DNA from: Diogma glabrata
Lineage: Eukaryota > Arthropoda > Insecta > Diptera > Cylindrotomidae
Length of the DNA: 64,000 bases
Reading direction: 5' to 3'
NCBI GenBank assembly: GCA_963693315.1
Contig: OY856188.1
Span: 144,858,945-144,922,944, forward strand
Numbering within the stretch: the stretch's first letter is position 1; each line of letters starts with the position of its first letter. The notes beneath the pieces were generated by a model. That model had not been told where the DNA came from. It ran no database searches and saw nothing but the letters and a program-made list of their open reading frames with translations. Positions 1 to 12,790 of this stretch are shown here, one piece after another. Position numbers and translations under genes: made by a program.

Positions 1-2592
1 ATTGATTGTTGAAACACCGAAATGAGGCAACAACCACATGTTCCCTTTCATTTTACTTAACTCTGCCGCATCCAATTTTCTCGCATAACATTTTTTGACG
101 TACTCGTTGATTTTATCGATATAATCCGCTCTGAATTTCGGCTGCCTCTCCATCTTCATTTCCACAGATATTAGTCGACGCAAACACATCTCGTAATTGT
201 CCGGAAATTGTATATTCTTGTATCGCCATAATAATCCCGTAGTAAATCGATTACCATTGCGTTTCGTAGTCTCTTCCAATATTTTATTTGCTACTCGATC
301 TTCAGACGACTCAACGTCACTGACTGGAAGCTTCACCCCGAAATCTTCGGTCGAAAAATATTTCTCCATCATCACGTCGATCTTCATTTCCTCCAGTGTC
401 TGACATTCGCAGATAAAAAATGTGTGATTAATACGAGTTTTGGCGGCGCAATGACTCTCTGGCCCATGAACACTCCAACCCAGTTTGGTTCGAATGGCCA
501 CTGGTCCTTCTCCTATGGGATCCATCCTTACTTCTAATGGCGCAACTAAATTTGCGTTATCCAATCCAATTAATACTGTTGGTATTGCCTTTTTCAGATC
601 AGATATATCGGCATTCTTCAGATACGGATATTTTGCTCGTAACTCACCGACGTTGACGTTCTGCATTGGTAATGATAAACGGTTAATGGTCCTCGCTTTC
701 TTTATCTGATATCGCGTACTGTTTATTTCTGGACTTGACAAATGAAATTTGACCTTTCTTGAGTGATCTTCGCGGCTGGTGATATCTTTCGTCCAGCCCA
801 TCACAAGTGGTACTACTGGTCCATCTAAGCTCAACTTATTTGCCACGTCCTCTTCAATAAGCGTCACGCTCGCACAATCGTCAATCAAGGCAAAGGTGTT
901 AAACTGCGAAAACGGACCGTGAATAGTAACTGGCACTATTTTGAATAGCGATTTATCTTCGTCATTGTAATGTGCCATTGCTGTTTCAACCTTTGATTCG
1001 TTATCCTCTTTTCGTTCGGCATAAGCACCTGGAGTAGTCAACCCGTATTTTCCTTGAAACCCGCGCACCAACTCATGGAATTCTGTCTTGCCTTTCCGGT
1101 TTCGTCGATAACATTTACGCCAGCGATGTCCTCTTCGCAAACAGACTAGACAGATGGCGTTCTTCTGCACAAATTCGTATCGATCTGACATTCGCATTTC
1201 TTTGAAATCTGGACAATCTGGAAGATGATGATTCGTACTGGAGCATTTGAAACAAACCCAAGCTTTTGATTTGCTATACTGATCTTGGTTTTCCTGTTCG
1301 TTTGACTTAGGCTGGTGTAAATTTACCGATTTCTTGAATCTATTTGAGGATTTGGTGTCATGCTGTTTCGCTGGTATTAACTCGATGTAGTCTTGACTCT
1401 CTGCCATTAGCCATTTGCTGAATTTACTAATCGTGACTAATCTTCCCCTCTCCTTGATTTCCCGTTTTTTATGCATCCACCTTTTCTGATGTGAAAATGG
1501 AAGCCTGTCAACCAAAGTCTTGATAAGCATCGGATTCATTTTTTCACTCTGGTCACCAACCGCCTCAATATTCGCATTTATGGTCAGAACCAGCATCGCA
1601 TAGTCCACAATCGATTCGGGTCGTTTATCGCACGGCAAATCCGCCATTAAAGCCTGATCTATTGCTCCCTGAATTATGTGTTCCGATTGTCCGAATCGAT
1701 ACTTCAGAGTCCTGATTGCTTCCTTCACCGTCGATGGAGATAATAGTAGACCCGTTACTGCCTGCAATGCTTTGCCAGATAATGCCTTTTGTAATCGATT
1801 TCTATTTGCTGCGTCGCTAAATAATTTCTTTGTTTCTTTGTAGGTACCATAAAAACTTGGCCATTGCGTAGAAGTTCCATCAAAATGAGGTAGTTCTCTC
1901 AACTCTTGTTGTGCTAAATATCTACTGAGCTTGAGTCCATTATCTTCAGAATCCGAATCCGATTCAGCATCACTATCATCTGACTCCGACGAACTTCTTG
2001 GTTTATGACGATTTCGCATATTGATTTTCGATTTGTTTTTCTTTCGAGATTTAGCACCTCCACTATAATCGTTATCATCACTGCTCGATTCACCGGTTTC
2101 TTCTGAGCTCGAAGACGCTTGCTTATGTTTAGATTTACGGCTTGATGTCTTGGATACTTTCTCGTTCTTATTCTTAACGCTCTTATTCGATGATTCGTCT
2201 TTGCTTGATGTATTTTTGTTCTCATTCGTACGCCCTCGTTTCTCTTTCATCAGTTTCTTAATTTGTTCTTGTTGACTTTCAATCAACCGCTTCAATTCCG
2301 AAAGCTCGCTATTTCTCTCGGTCTGCTGTGAATCGACATTTCCACTGGGGAATTCGTTTTGTCTCAACCTGGTTCTCGGAATGGTGCCTGTGCGTTCGGC
2401 GGTGTCCCAACATTTTTTACATCTCCAGTGGCTAGGCTCGATGTCTTCTTCACTTAGGCATATCTGGTGATACCATTCCTTACACAACTCACATTCTATC
2501 ATGTCGATGACTCCATCATAAATTTTCTTACAAATTTTGCACGGATTTTCTATGTCCTCCTTAGTAGGAACATACATCTGCCGATTCGGCAT
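1..2592 (-). CDS. BEL/Pao-like gag-pol polyprotein, N-terminal 864 residues, cut by window edge
   Basis: An open frame runs leftward from the ATG at 2592 to base 1 without a stop (864 codons). Seen in order: a C4HC3 PHD-type finger (Cys18, 21, 34, 37, His42, Cys45, 58, 61); a charged, probably coiled-coil stretch near 80-105; a Ser/Asp/Lys-rich region to about 225; a gag body with RYLAQQELRELPHFDGT; two CCHC knuckles (447-460 and 481-494); and an aspartic-protease segment ALIDDCASVTLI (568-579). These are followed by the linker (TKLGWSVHGP) and pre-RT sequence characteristic of BEL/Pao elements. The frame leaves the window at LLPHFGVSTIN, immediately before the reverse transcriptase. Gag should package the RNA, and the protease should cut the polyprotein. 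The residue after Asp-Asp in the protease is Cys573 where Gly is usual, so activity is doubtful. The family call rests on motif order and is strong; whether the element is still active is unknown. Confidence 0.88.
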   Translation of the reverse strand, partial: MPNRQMYVPTKEDIENPCKICKKIYDGVIDMIECELCKEWYHQICLSEEDIEPSHWRCKKCWDTAERTGTIPRTRLRQNEFPSGNVDSQQTERNSELSELKRLIESQQEQIKKLMKEKRGRTNENKNTSSKDESSNKSVKNKNEKVSKTSSRKSKHKQASSSSEETGESSSDDNDYSGGAKSRKKNKSKINMRNRHKPRSSSESDDSDAESDSDSEDNGLKLSRYLAQQELRELPHFDGTSTQWPSFYGTYKETKKLFSDAANRNRLQKALSGKALQAVTGLLLSPSTVKEAIRTLKYRFGQSEHIIQGAIDQALMADLPCDKRPESIVDYAMLVLTINANIEAVGDQSEKMNPMLIKTLVDRLPFSHQKRWMHKKREIKERGRLVTISKFSKWLMAESQDYIELIPAKQHDTKSSNRFKKSVNLHQPKSNEQENQDQYSKSKAWVCFKCSSTNHHLPDCPDFKEMRMSDRYEFVQKNAICLVCLRRGHRWRKCYRRNRKGKTEFHELVRGFQGKYGLTTPGAYAERKEDNESKVETAMAHYNDEDKSLFKIVPVTIHGPFSQFNTFALIDDCASVTLIEEDVANKLSLDGPVVPLVMGWTKDITSREDHSRKVKFHLSSPEINSTRYQIKKARTINRLSLPMQNVNVGELRAKYPYLKNADISDLKKAIPTVLIGLDNANLVAPLEVRMDPIGEGPVAIRTKLGWSVHGPESHCAAKTRINHTFFICECQTLEEMKIDVMMEKYFSTEDFGVKLPVSDVESSEDRVANKILEETTKRNGNRFTTGLLWRYKNIQFPDNYEMCLRRLISVEMKMERQPKFRADYIDKINEYVKKCYARKLDAAELSKMKGNMWLLPHFGVSTIN

Positions 2593-2664
2593 AGCTTAAA
2601 CTGGTTGAGTGCTTTTAATTAATTTGGTACGATTTCCTTCAATCTGATTTCTATTCCACCACGT

Positions 2665-2682
2665 GTCCTGTCACGGTCGCCA
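2665..2682 (-). promoter_or_regulatory. Primer-binding site matching tRNA-Arg 3' end
   Basis: On the minus strand the 18 bases TGGCGACCGTGACAGGAC lie two bases inside the putative LTR edge and 72 bases upstream of the gag ATG. As far as I recall, they complement the 3' end of insect tRNA-Arg(UCG) including CCA, the primer used by mdg1/412-type elements. The TGG start and the position next to the LTR fit a primer-binding site. The tRNA match is from memory. Confidence 0.75.
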
Positions 2683-2684
2683 AT

Positions 2685-3200
2685 TGTTAACTCTAACACT
2701 ATAAGTCTGCAACGTGGTGGTAATTCGAGACGTTATAATAATACACAAATTGATAATGTGCAATATTTATTATCTCCTACAAATAAAATATGATTTGTTA
2801 CATATATTTGTATAATTTGTAATATTTAAATAATTAATTCTTACTTTCAGAATCTGTGGTATGGAATTTAACAATAATTCCCCACGTTGAATCGGTATAC
2901 TAAATACCGTCCAATCAATTTTGGAATACTTATAAATTTTATTGAAATACTTGTAAATTTAATGTACTAAACAAATTAGCTTCAATTAAACAAATTAATT
3001 TCAAATAAACAAATTAATTTCAAATAAACAAATTAATTTTAATTAAACCAATTCTAACTAATTCGATTTTAGACTCACTTTGAAATTATAAATTTATTGT
3101 ACAAAACAAATTAGCTTATGTCAAATTTTCATCATGGCGGTTGACCTCAACGCACCCTACGTTATTCGTTTTTTGCGCCAAACTTGAATCGTCCGTAACA
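2685..3200 (-). mobile_element. Candidate 5' LTR of the BEL/Pao-like element
   Basis: The inner edge is well supported: on the minus strand the sequence ends GTTAACA, then two bases, then the primer-binding site. The outer edge is proposed at 3200, where the minus strand starts TGTTACGG. This gives a 516-bp LTR with TGTTA...TAACA ends and an AATAAA-like polyadenylation signal near 2768 (minus). The outer edge must lie left of about 3283, because sequence to the right of that point recurs near 44.8 kb as an unrelated dispersed repeat. The partner LTR is outside the window, so the target duplication cannot be tested. Confidence 0.55.
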
Positions 3201-3223
3201 GATTTGTTAATTTTTTTATTTGA

Positions 3224-3261
3224 TTTTTTTATTTGTGATCCACGGATCACAAATAAAAAAA
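3224..3261. repeat. Short perfect hairpin
   Basis: ATTTGTGATCC and GGATCACAAAT, with flanking T and A runs, form an approximately 18-bp stem with a 2-base loop just outside the proposed LTR edge. No function can be assigned. Confidence 0.6.
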
Positions 3262-3282
3262 AAACTAAAAAAATTAAAAAAT

Positions 3283-3850
3283 AACCCCGCGTACTCCAGT
3301 CCCTGCTATTGGCATATGAGTTAACGTGAGATATCACATACCACTGGCAATAGTAGTGAGATATCACTAGCCAAGGCGGCTGAACTGTATTCAGTCAACG
3401 GTAGCACCCTCAATCTTAGCAATGGCACACTCTTTGATGGTGGCACGCTGTTGCTTTCTCGAAGAAACGATCCTTCATATAACTCTATATCTGGGCTTTA
3501 ATCGTTGAGGAAGATAGTGCGACATAATCAAGGATTATGCCACTAGCTGGATTATTGGCAACCCCATTTTAGTTTTGTTCCTGCAAATTTTTAAAACAAA
3601 TTTGCTTTCTATCTCTTATTTTATTTTTATTTTCTCTATCTTATCATGAAATATTGGTCTATGTCATATTTTATATGTGATAGGATTTATCGTTTAGTTA
3701 TCCATTATTTAACAAAAAATATATAAAAAAGAAAAAAAAGGAAGATTTGCGTCCATTAACATCCTTAGAACGCATGTTGCTGTGGGACCTTGGTCTAAAA
3801 AGGTGTTTATGTGTTGTTGTGACACATATTGTAATGCCTACTACGTAACA
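3283..3850. repeat. Dispersed repeat family C, longest copy
   Basis: The segment with CTATTGGCATATGAGTTAAC near 3305 recurs at 44790-45040. The segment with TTTTTAAAACAAATTTGCTT near 3590, through TTAGAACGCATGTTG near 3765, recurs at 43640-43910. The part with the GTGGGACCTTGGTCT box is echoed at 23155-23225 and 58650-58725. No coding potential is seen. This is an interspersed, degraded repeat of unknown class. Confidence 0.6.
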
Positions 3851-3879
3851 CATTTTATTAAAAAAAAAAAGAATAACAA

Positions 3880-4500
3880 TAATATCATTTTCATTTCATA
3901 CGAATAACTAATTTTATTATTTTCTAAAAAAATATATGAAAATCATTTTTTTGACATAATTGACATTATTTTTTTGACAAACTTATGATGCTATAATTTT
4001 CAATAATAATAAAATTTCATGCCATACAAATAATTAATTTTATTTTCTCCAAAAAATTGGGTTAAAAATAAATAAATCGAAGTAAAATCTTTCTTTTGAC
4101 ACTCTTGACAACATTTTTTGACAAACTTATAATGCCATAATTCTCAATAATAATAATAAAATTTCATGTCATACAAATAATTTATTTTATTTTTTCTTCA
4201 CAAAAATTGGGTAAAAAAATAAATTAAAATCTTTCTTTTACTTCCGGCACTCTTCCGGCTCTTTCCATTGAATAAATCTATTTTCAGAAACAAAATTTTT
4301 TGAAATCCCTATAGTGGTTTTCTAAATTTCGTCGGCTGTGACGGCCGGCCAGACGGAACACAGACATTAATTTTTTTTTTTTTAGAATCAGTAGGTCCTA
4401 AAACGTCGAGAAATGCCAAAAAGTGATGGTAAGAATTTCACTTTTGGCTCATGAATGCAATACTAAGGTTTTTTCAAAACCGAAGTAATATAAATTTATT
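3880..4500. repeat. Partial copy of composite repeat (tail module)
   Basis: Repeated phrases TTTTTGACAAACTTATAATGCC with AATAATAATAAAATTTCAT alternate two or three times. They are followed by a module with GACGGCCGGCC, then GTCCTAAAACGTCGAGAAAT, ending near a CCGAAGTAAT box. The same module closes the copies at 4780-6740 and 53545-54605. No open frame is present. Confidence 0.65.
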
Positions 4501-4779
4501 TTATCAGTTTTATATTTTTATAAAGCCTTACTTAGCAGTTAGCTTAGCACCTTTCAAAAAAAATATTCAAATCGGTTAACCCGTTCTAGCACAATTTAAT
4601 TTTAAACTTTTATTGACCCTAAATTTTTTAACGAAAATATGGACGAAAATATATATAATCTCACAGCTCTGAGATATCAAGACTTCGATCTGGGTAAAGG
4701 ATTTTGATATAGTTTTCGGCAAAAAAATTTCACGAGGACATGGTTTTTAGTTTTGGGCAGCGATGTATATCAAACATAA

Positions 4780-6739
<1,960 letters not shown>

Positions 6740-6740
<1 letters not shown>

Positions 6741-8215
6741 GCTACCCTGTGTCAAAAATAGTCTTGATTTGATTTTGCCATCCATATGAATGTTAACAAG
6801 TGTCAAATTTTACTTGAAAATTCAATTTAATCAATTTGTTTTATATGGATGGTCAAGTCATAGAGCGTTAATTCAATTTATAACAGAATAACAGAGCCGT
6901 AGGATAGCGAATAGAGGGTGATAGGTGATAGGGAGATAGGTTCCGTACGTATGTCATAGCCTTTTTTGCAGAATTAATAGATCATGTAATAAAAACATAA
7001 AAAATATAAAAACATTTCGACCTAATTTAGGTTATTGTCGACTTCAAATAAAATTAAGTAAAATTGACTATAAAGTAGATTTTACTTAATCTGTTATATT
7101 TAAGGAGATGTTTCCATACCCAGGTTAGAAATACCAAGGCTTATTGAATGGGTCAAGCTTGGAAAACTAAGAAATGATTATCAAGGCATGCCAAGTCTTA
7201 GTCTGATACATTTTGTCATACTAAGCCAATGGTTAAAATTGTTTATCTCTTCACTACTACATTTAGTTTTGGGCCAAGGTTGGTCCAATGTTGAAACAAA
7301 TTTATTGTAATTGTTATATAATTTCAGCATTTGTGCAATGATGGACTGTAACCAACAAATTTATAATACATGAGGGAATTCCATTACAATACCCGTGTAA
7401 TAAAAGGCTAAGGGGCCAGACCTGGGCCAAACCCACACAACAGCTTTTGGGGTTTGGGCCAGACTTAATATTTTCAAACTGCCTAAGTTTGTGCCAAGTT
7501 TGGACTGATGTCCTTGGGCCAGGTCTGGTAAATAAGACTTGGGCCAGATCTACCAAACCAATTTTTTTTTCCAGACCTACTTTAAATGTGTGGAAAGAAG
7601 TTGTGGAAAGAGTTACATTTATAAAATTAGAGAAAGACTTAATATAGCTTGCACATGTTTACACTACATTAGACTAGTCAATAATACGTAGCATAATAAA
7701 CTGAATCTTGGTTCAGTCTAGGCATTTACAACTAGCCCAGACTGTAACCAAAGTTAACTAGCCAAGGATTGGCTCGCTAATACTGGACCAATATTGATTC
7801 CTTGTTTAATAAATCATGCAATTCAATTCATAAACGGTCTAAGCCGGTCCAAATTCTCTGGATGGATAAAAATTATAGTTTTTCATGGTGTAAAAAAAGT
7901 TAAGCTTTTTTATTATTCCATTACAATCTCAGTATTAATAATTTAGGGTCCATTCTTGAACTGAAGTTCCAAAATATAATGGGCGGGAATGCGTAATAAA
8001 ACATAATAAATTTAATTTTAAATTTCATTTAATTAATACATTCCATTCAATTAATTTTTTATATTATAATTATTTGTATATTAAAATATAATATTTCAAA
8101 TTATAAATAGAAATAAAGTACAATATTTATTTTTTCTTTGATATAATAATTAAATTCAAGTTTTATACTTCTCGGACACATTATTTATACACATTTGTTC
8201 AGTGTATTAAAGATG
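6740..8215. other. AT-rich non-coding stretch with GGGCCA-type degenerate repeats
   Basis: No gene is visible. Between about 7120 and 7800 the words TTGGGCCAGGTCTGG, TGGGCCAAAC and TTGGTCCA occur on both strands many times, suggesting an old inverted or subterminal repeat region. Short open frames here have no recognisable domain. Confidence 0.5.
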
Positions 8216-8218
8216 ACA

Positions 8219-8530
8219 GATAATAATGGCACATGGCTATTAATCATGGTTGAAACAACATTCAACCAATTTTATTTTAAAGCTTGTCTCTACGTTGTTC
8301 AACCTTAAAACAAGCTTGGCTCAATGTAAAATCAATCCTTTCTGCTTACCTGGGCAGAATTGGGCCAGCATTGTATTTAAATATTGTTCCAATGTCTAAA
8401 AATAATAATGGTACGTGGTTATCATTTAAGGTTAAAACAACATTCAACCAAGTTTATTTTAAAGCTTGTCCCAACATTGTTCGACCTTAAATCAAGCTTG
8501 GCTCAATGTCAAAACAATCCTCTCTGCTAA
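8219..8530. repeat. Tandem duplication of about 180 bp
   Basis: The block starting ATAATAATGGCACATGG (about 8219) and running through CAAGCTTGGCTCAATGT recurs from about 8399 with scattered substitutions, both times followed by CTACCTGG/CTAACCTGG-like sequence. The spacing is about 180 bp. It is non-coding. Confidence 0.7.
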
Positions 8531-8539
8531 CCTGGGTAA

Positions 8540-9717
8540 TATTACACTGCAATATTGTTAGAAAAGTATGAAAGAAGTTCATGAAAAAAATTAGAAAAAA
8601 ATTAATTATTAATTAATTATTATTAGTAAACCGACATATATACACATATATAAAATTATTTAATTATTGGTTTTCTATCAAGGTAAAATTACTAAAAACA
8701 TTGCCTAATCGGCAACATACAAATTATTAGGTCAAAAGTAGATCCAAAGGAACCTAAATTTGAAGTCAAATCGATATATTTAAATAGGACGCTTTAATAA
8801 AAACACCTAAATAGAACATTTTGCCCATAAAATTACATCGAATTGACGTTGAAATTTTCCCCATATTTGTCGATGCGACATAATTTTACACCTAATTATT
8901 AAGTTATATATTATCATTCTTATTTATTGAGTTACCTATAAGTTGCATTTTAAGTAGAAATTTAACCGTTTCAACATATTTTGATGATTGGATAAATTGT
9001 TAGATCTTATGGTGTTTAGACAATACTTGGTTTATTATCACTAATCTATATATCACGAAACTATATATCACGAAAAAGTCATAGTTAACTCTTTAAGGTT
9101 TTCTGGTAAAATTTAACTCTTTAAGGTTTTCTGGAAAATAAATGAAAAGGCTTTGTTCCTAACTATGTTTGACTATTTGAGCATGGTGATTTGTGATACA
9201 TATCGTTTCTTTTACGTAAATGGAAAGAATTTACGGAAGAAATATGAAAAGAAAGGTGTTTGTATCTTATGTTTGAATTTTGGGATAGGGTATTACATTT
9301 TTGTTTTCTGAATGAAAGAAATATTCGATTCTAGAACGAAAGAAAATAAAACAAGAATATTGATATATTAAATTTTTGGTTAATGTTGCGACAATGTTTG
9401 AAATTGATGAAATTCCATTGTTATACAGATAGGATATGTAAGGAAAATATTTAAAATATTAATGGAACAGGTGAAAACCATCTCACATTGACAAAGAAAG
9501 TCGAAGTTTGGAAGTTAGTATGGAATTTATAATATTCTATTATTGAAATATGTTGATATGAGCAAATAAAGTTTTTCTCCGAAACACTCATGTTATATTT
9601 TGTTATATGTAATGTTATATTTTTTGACAGTATATTAGGAGTAACTCAAAAATCAAAACCTACTCTACGCCGATGTGCGCTTTTACTCTTGGGTTGGTTT
9701 TTCCCTCTCGAGCTTGG
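8540..9717. other. No feature recognised
   Basis: AT-rich intergenic sequence without a convincing open frame. A short tandem echo (AACTCTTTAAGGTTTTCTGG, twice near 9085-9135) is the only structure noted. Confidence 0.5.
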
Positions 9718-10086
9718 AAATTTTTATTATTATTATTTATTTATTTAGTATGTCTTTACCAATACATAACACATCAAATTCACAAATTTTCAAGATTAAA
9801 ATTAAAAAGTCTCTCTTACATATTCTAATAATTTAATTTTAAACAATTTTTAAATCACATATAATTTTAATTTCTCTTGGTCAGTAACCAAGATTGTTAC
9901 CAAGTCAAATAAGTTTAATCCGTTATATAGCACCATGTTTTTATATTTTTCATTTGTGTATCATTTGTCCAATCTAAAATCCGTTACATTTCTTAAGCTA
10001 TAATTATGAATCTCTCTAACATATTTAAGTTTTTCAGTTAAATATTTAGGGTATAAATAATATTTAATTTTGAATATCAACACTAA

Positions 10087-10281
10087 AGCCGCGATCAGAC
10101 TATTGCAGAACTCTGCAATATTTCTGCAATGGTAGTGTGTAAAATATTCATTGCAGAAAAGTTTGGCAATGTTTTGCAATGAGTTCATTGCAAAACTTTT
10201 CTGCAATGAATATTTTACACACAACCATTGCACGACCATTGCAGAAATATTGCAGAGTTCTGCAATAGTCTAATTGCGGCT
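10087..10281. mobile_element. Palindromic MITE with TAA duplication (PIF/Harbinger-like)
   Basis: A near-perfect 195-bp hairpin: one end starts AGCCGCGATCAGACTATTGC and the other end, reversed, reads AGCCGCAATTAGACTATTGC. The body is built of TTGCAGAA/TTCTGCAA words. It is flanked on both sides by TAA, a 3-bp duplication typical of PIF/Harbinger elements. It splits the C-terminal RT frame of the surrounding non-LTR element, so it inserted later. It has no coding capacity. Confidence 0.8.
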
Positions 10282-11667
10282 TAATACATTATATTTTATT
10301 TTTTGTTCGATGTTCAACCAATTCAATTTTTTAGGTAGTACATTTTTTGACGTAAATCTATCTTCTTTCAATATATACCTCATAGCTTTATTTTGTAAAA
10401 CTTGCAATCTTTTTATCATTTGTTTGTTACTTAGGTATAAAATAGATGAACAATAATCATAATGAGGTTTTATAGTGATGTTGTAATCATTTATTGCACT
10501 AGACATCGAAATATTACTTCTAATTCTTTTCAAAAAGTATAATATTTTAGCTATTTTTTACAAATATAATTAAAATTGGCTTTAAAATTTAATTCATGAT
10601 CAATTATTACGCCCAAGTACTTAAATTCATTCACAACTTCTATTTTTTCATTATTTAATAAAATGCCGTGGTTTATGTTTCCATTTATACACATACATTT
10701 GGTTTTTTTATATTTATTTTCATTTTATTCATTTGGAACCATAAATTTAATTTTTCCAAATCAGGTGAAATTTGTGCGATACATTCTTGTGTGTTGTTGC
10801 TCTCCACGTACAGCAATGCATCATCCGCAAACAGAAATATTATACAATTTTTAATTATACTGTGGATGTCGTTTATATAGATTAAAAACAACAAGACACC
10901 TAGTATATAGTACCCTGTGGTACACCATATTTTACTTCTTCTGGGTCTGATATGTTCTCTGGGTCTGATATTTATCTAATTTATCCAGTAAAATGTCTCG
11001 ATCTATAGTTTCGAACGCCCTGCGTAATTCCAAAAAGACTCCTACTATGGTTTTTTTATTATGTACTGCTGTTTTCCAATTATAAATCAGTAAGTTGAGA
11101 AGGCTCTCACAACTATGAGTCTTTTTAAAGCCAGATTGTAGCCCGTATATTAGATCATTTTGTTCGAAGTAGGATTGTAGTTGAGTATTCACAATTTTCT
11201 CTAAGATCTTTGCCTCGTTAGTTATCATGTTCACTGGGCGGAAGTCGCTGCACAGTTGTGTGTTTGGTACTTTCTCTATGGGTGATATAATTTATTCTCT
11301 CCAGCCCAGTGGAAAAACACCAGTTTGTAGTGAACAGTTAAATATGGAGAGTAAATTTTCTCCAATTAAATCAAAAACATCTAGTATCAATTTTGTTGTT
11401 CATTTGTTTTAAAATTTTTTGGAGTTCATTTATATTGCGTAATTTAAATTTAAATTCACTTGTTTTTCGTTCAATTTTATTTATATAATTAATATTTGGA
11501 ATACTGTCTCTAATTTCATTAAGGCTGCTATTAAAATAGTAATTAAACTTATTTGCTATTTCTTGTTTATTGACAATTTTTTGATTATCAAAAACAATTT
11601 CGTTCATTTCATTTTTTGGTTATTTTAATACAAATTTTTTAAGTTTTTCCCAGGGTTGTTAATATAC

Positions 11668-11755
11668 ACGTATAAAACGTTTTATACGTTACACGTATAA
11701 TACGTAACGTATAAAACGTATAAAACGTATATAACGTATAAAACGTATAATATGA
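11668..11755. repeat. Subterminal repeats, left end of hAT-like element
   Basis: ACGTATAAAACGTTTTATACG and variants are repeated about eight times in direct and inverted order. The mirror-image cluster lies at 15450-15556. They are likely transposase-binding sites, by analogy with other hAT elements. Confidence 0.75.
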
Positions 11756-12790
11756 TTTTGTTTTTGAAATTCATTCATAAAAAATTAAAAATACTTCTTA
11801 CTTCAGATATTAATTATATTTTTAGTAAAAACATATATATTTTAGTAAAAATATAATTACGTAGTTTTAAATTATTTATATATTTTATAATTTATAACAA
11901 AAACTATTTAAATTCTAGATGTTATTTGAATGTATATTTTATACTTTATACGAAAGACTATGTTACTGTACATTAAACTGGTTAAACAATTTTTAATTCA
12001 CTAGATTTGAAGAGATTTTTTGGAGATTTTTTTGAGCACTTAAACTCAAGCAATTAAATTATTTTTGAATTTTTCAACACGTATACTAAGTATATGATTT
12101 TCTTTCATTTTGATTCCAACATTTACTTAAGGGAAATATTTTGGATTAGAAACATTTGGCTCATGAACTTAATTATTTGGCATCATGAAATGTTATTGAA
12201 TATATAAAATATGGTTCAATCCAACTTCAGCTCCTCCCATCTAATAAGAACAGCTGGGAAATATTATGTTGTTGTAGAATAAATGTCATTTTTTTCATAG
12301 CAGTTAGGGAAATTATTATAGATTATTAGAGAGATGTTTTTAAAAAATTTTGTTGTGTGAATCCGGGTTGCACCACTTCCAATTAATAGACACAGTTTGA
12401 AAATAACAGGTTGTAATAGTTGTAATAGTTAAAATATGTATTTACGTCAAACGAAAAAGTTTATTGAGAAGATTATTTAGTAAGTTCAATTTTGGTCATT
12501 GATGAATAAATAATAGGTATGGTTGGAAATGTCAAATTATTGCAGACTAAATTTGTTTTGAAAACAAATATTTATATTTTGAAAAGAAGCATTTACGTTA
12601 AATGTGGAAGTTTTCTGAACTAATTGCGATTTCAGAGTTTAGATTGTCGATTTGGCAGCTGGAACTTAGACTTAGATTCAAGTTTTCGGGCTGTTGATTT
12701 GTCAGTTTGGATTTTGTTTTTATATTGAATGCAATTAAGGCTTTTCTTTAAGGTTTAAGGTTTATTAAGGTTTATAAACGTTGAGTTAAA

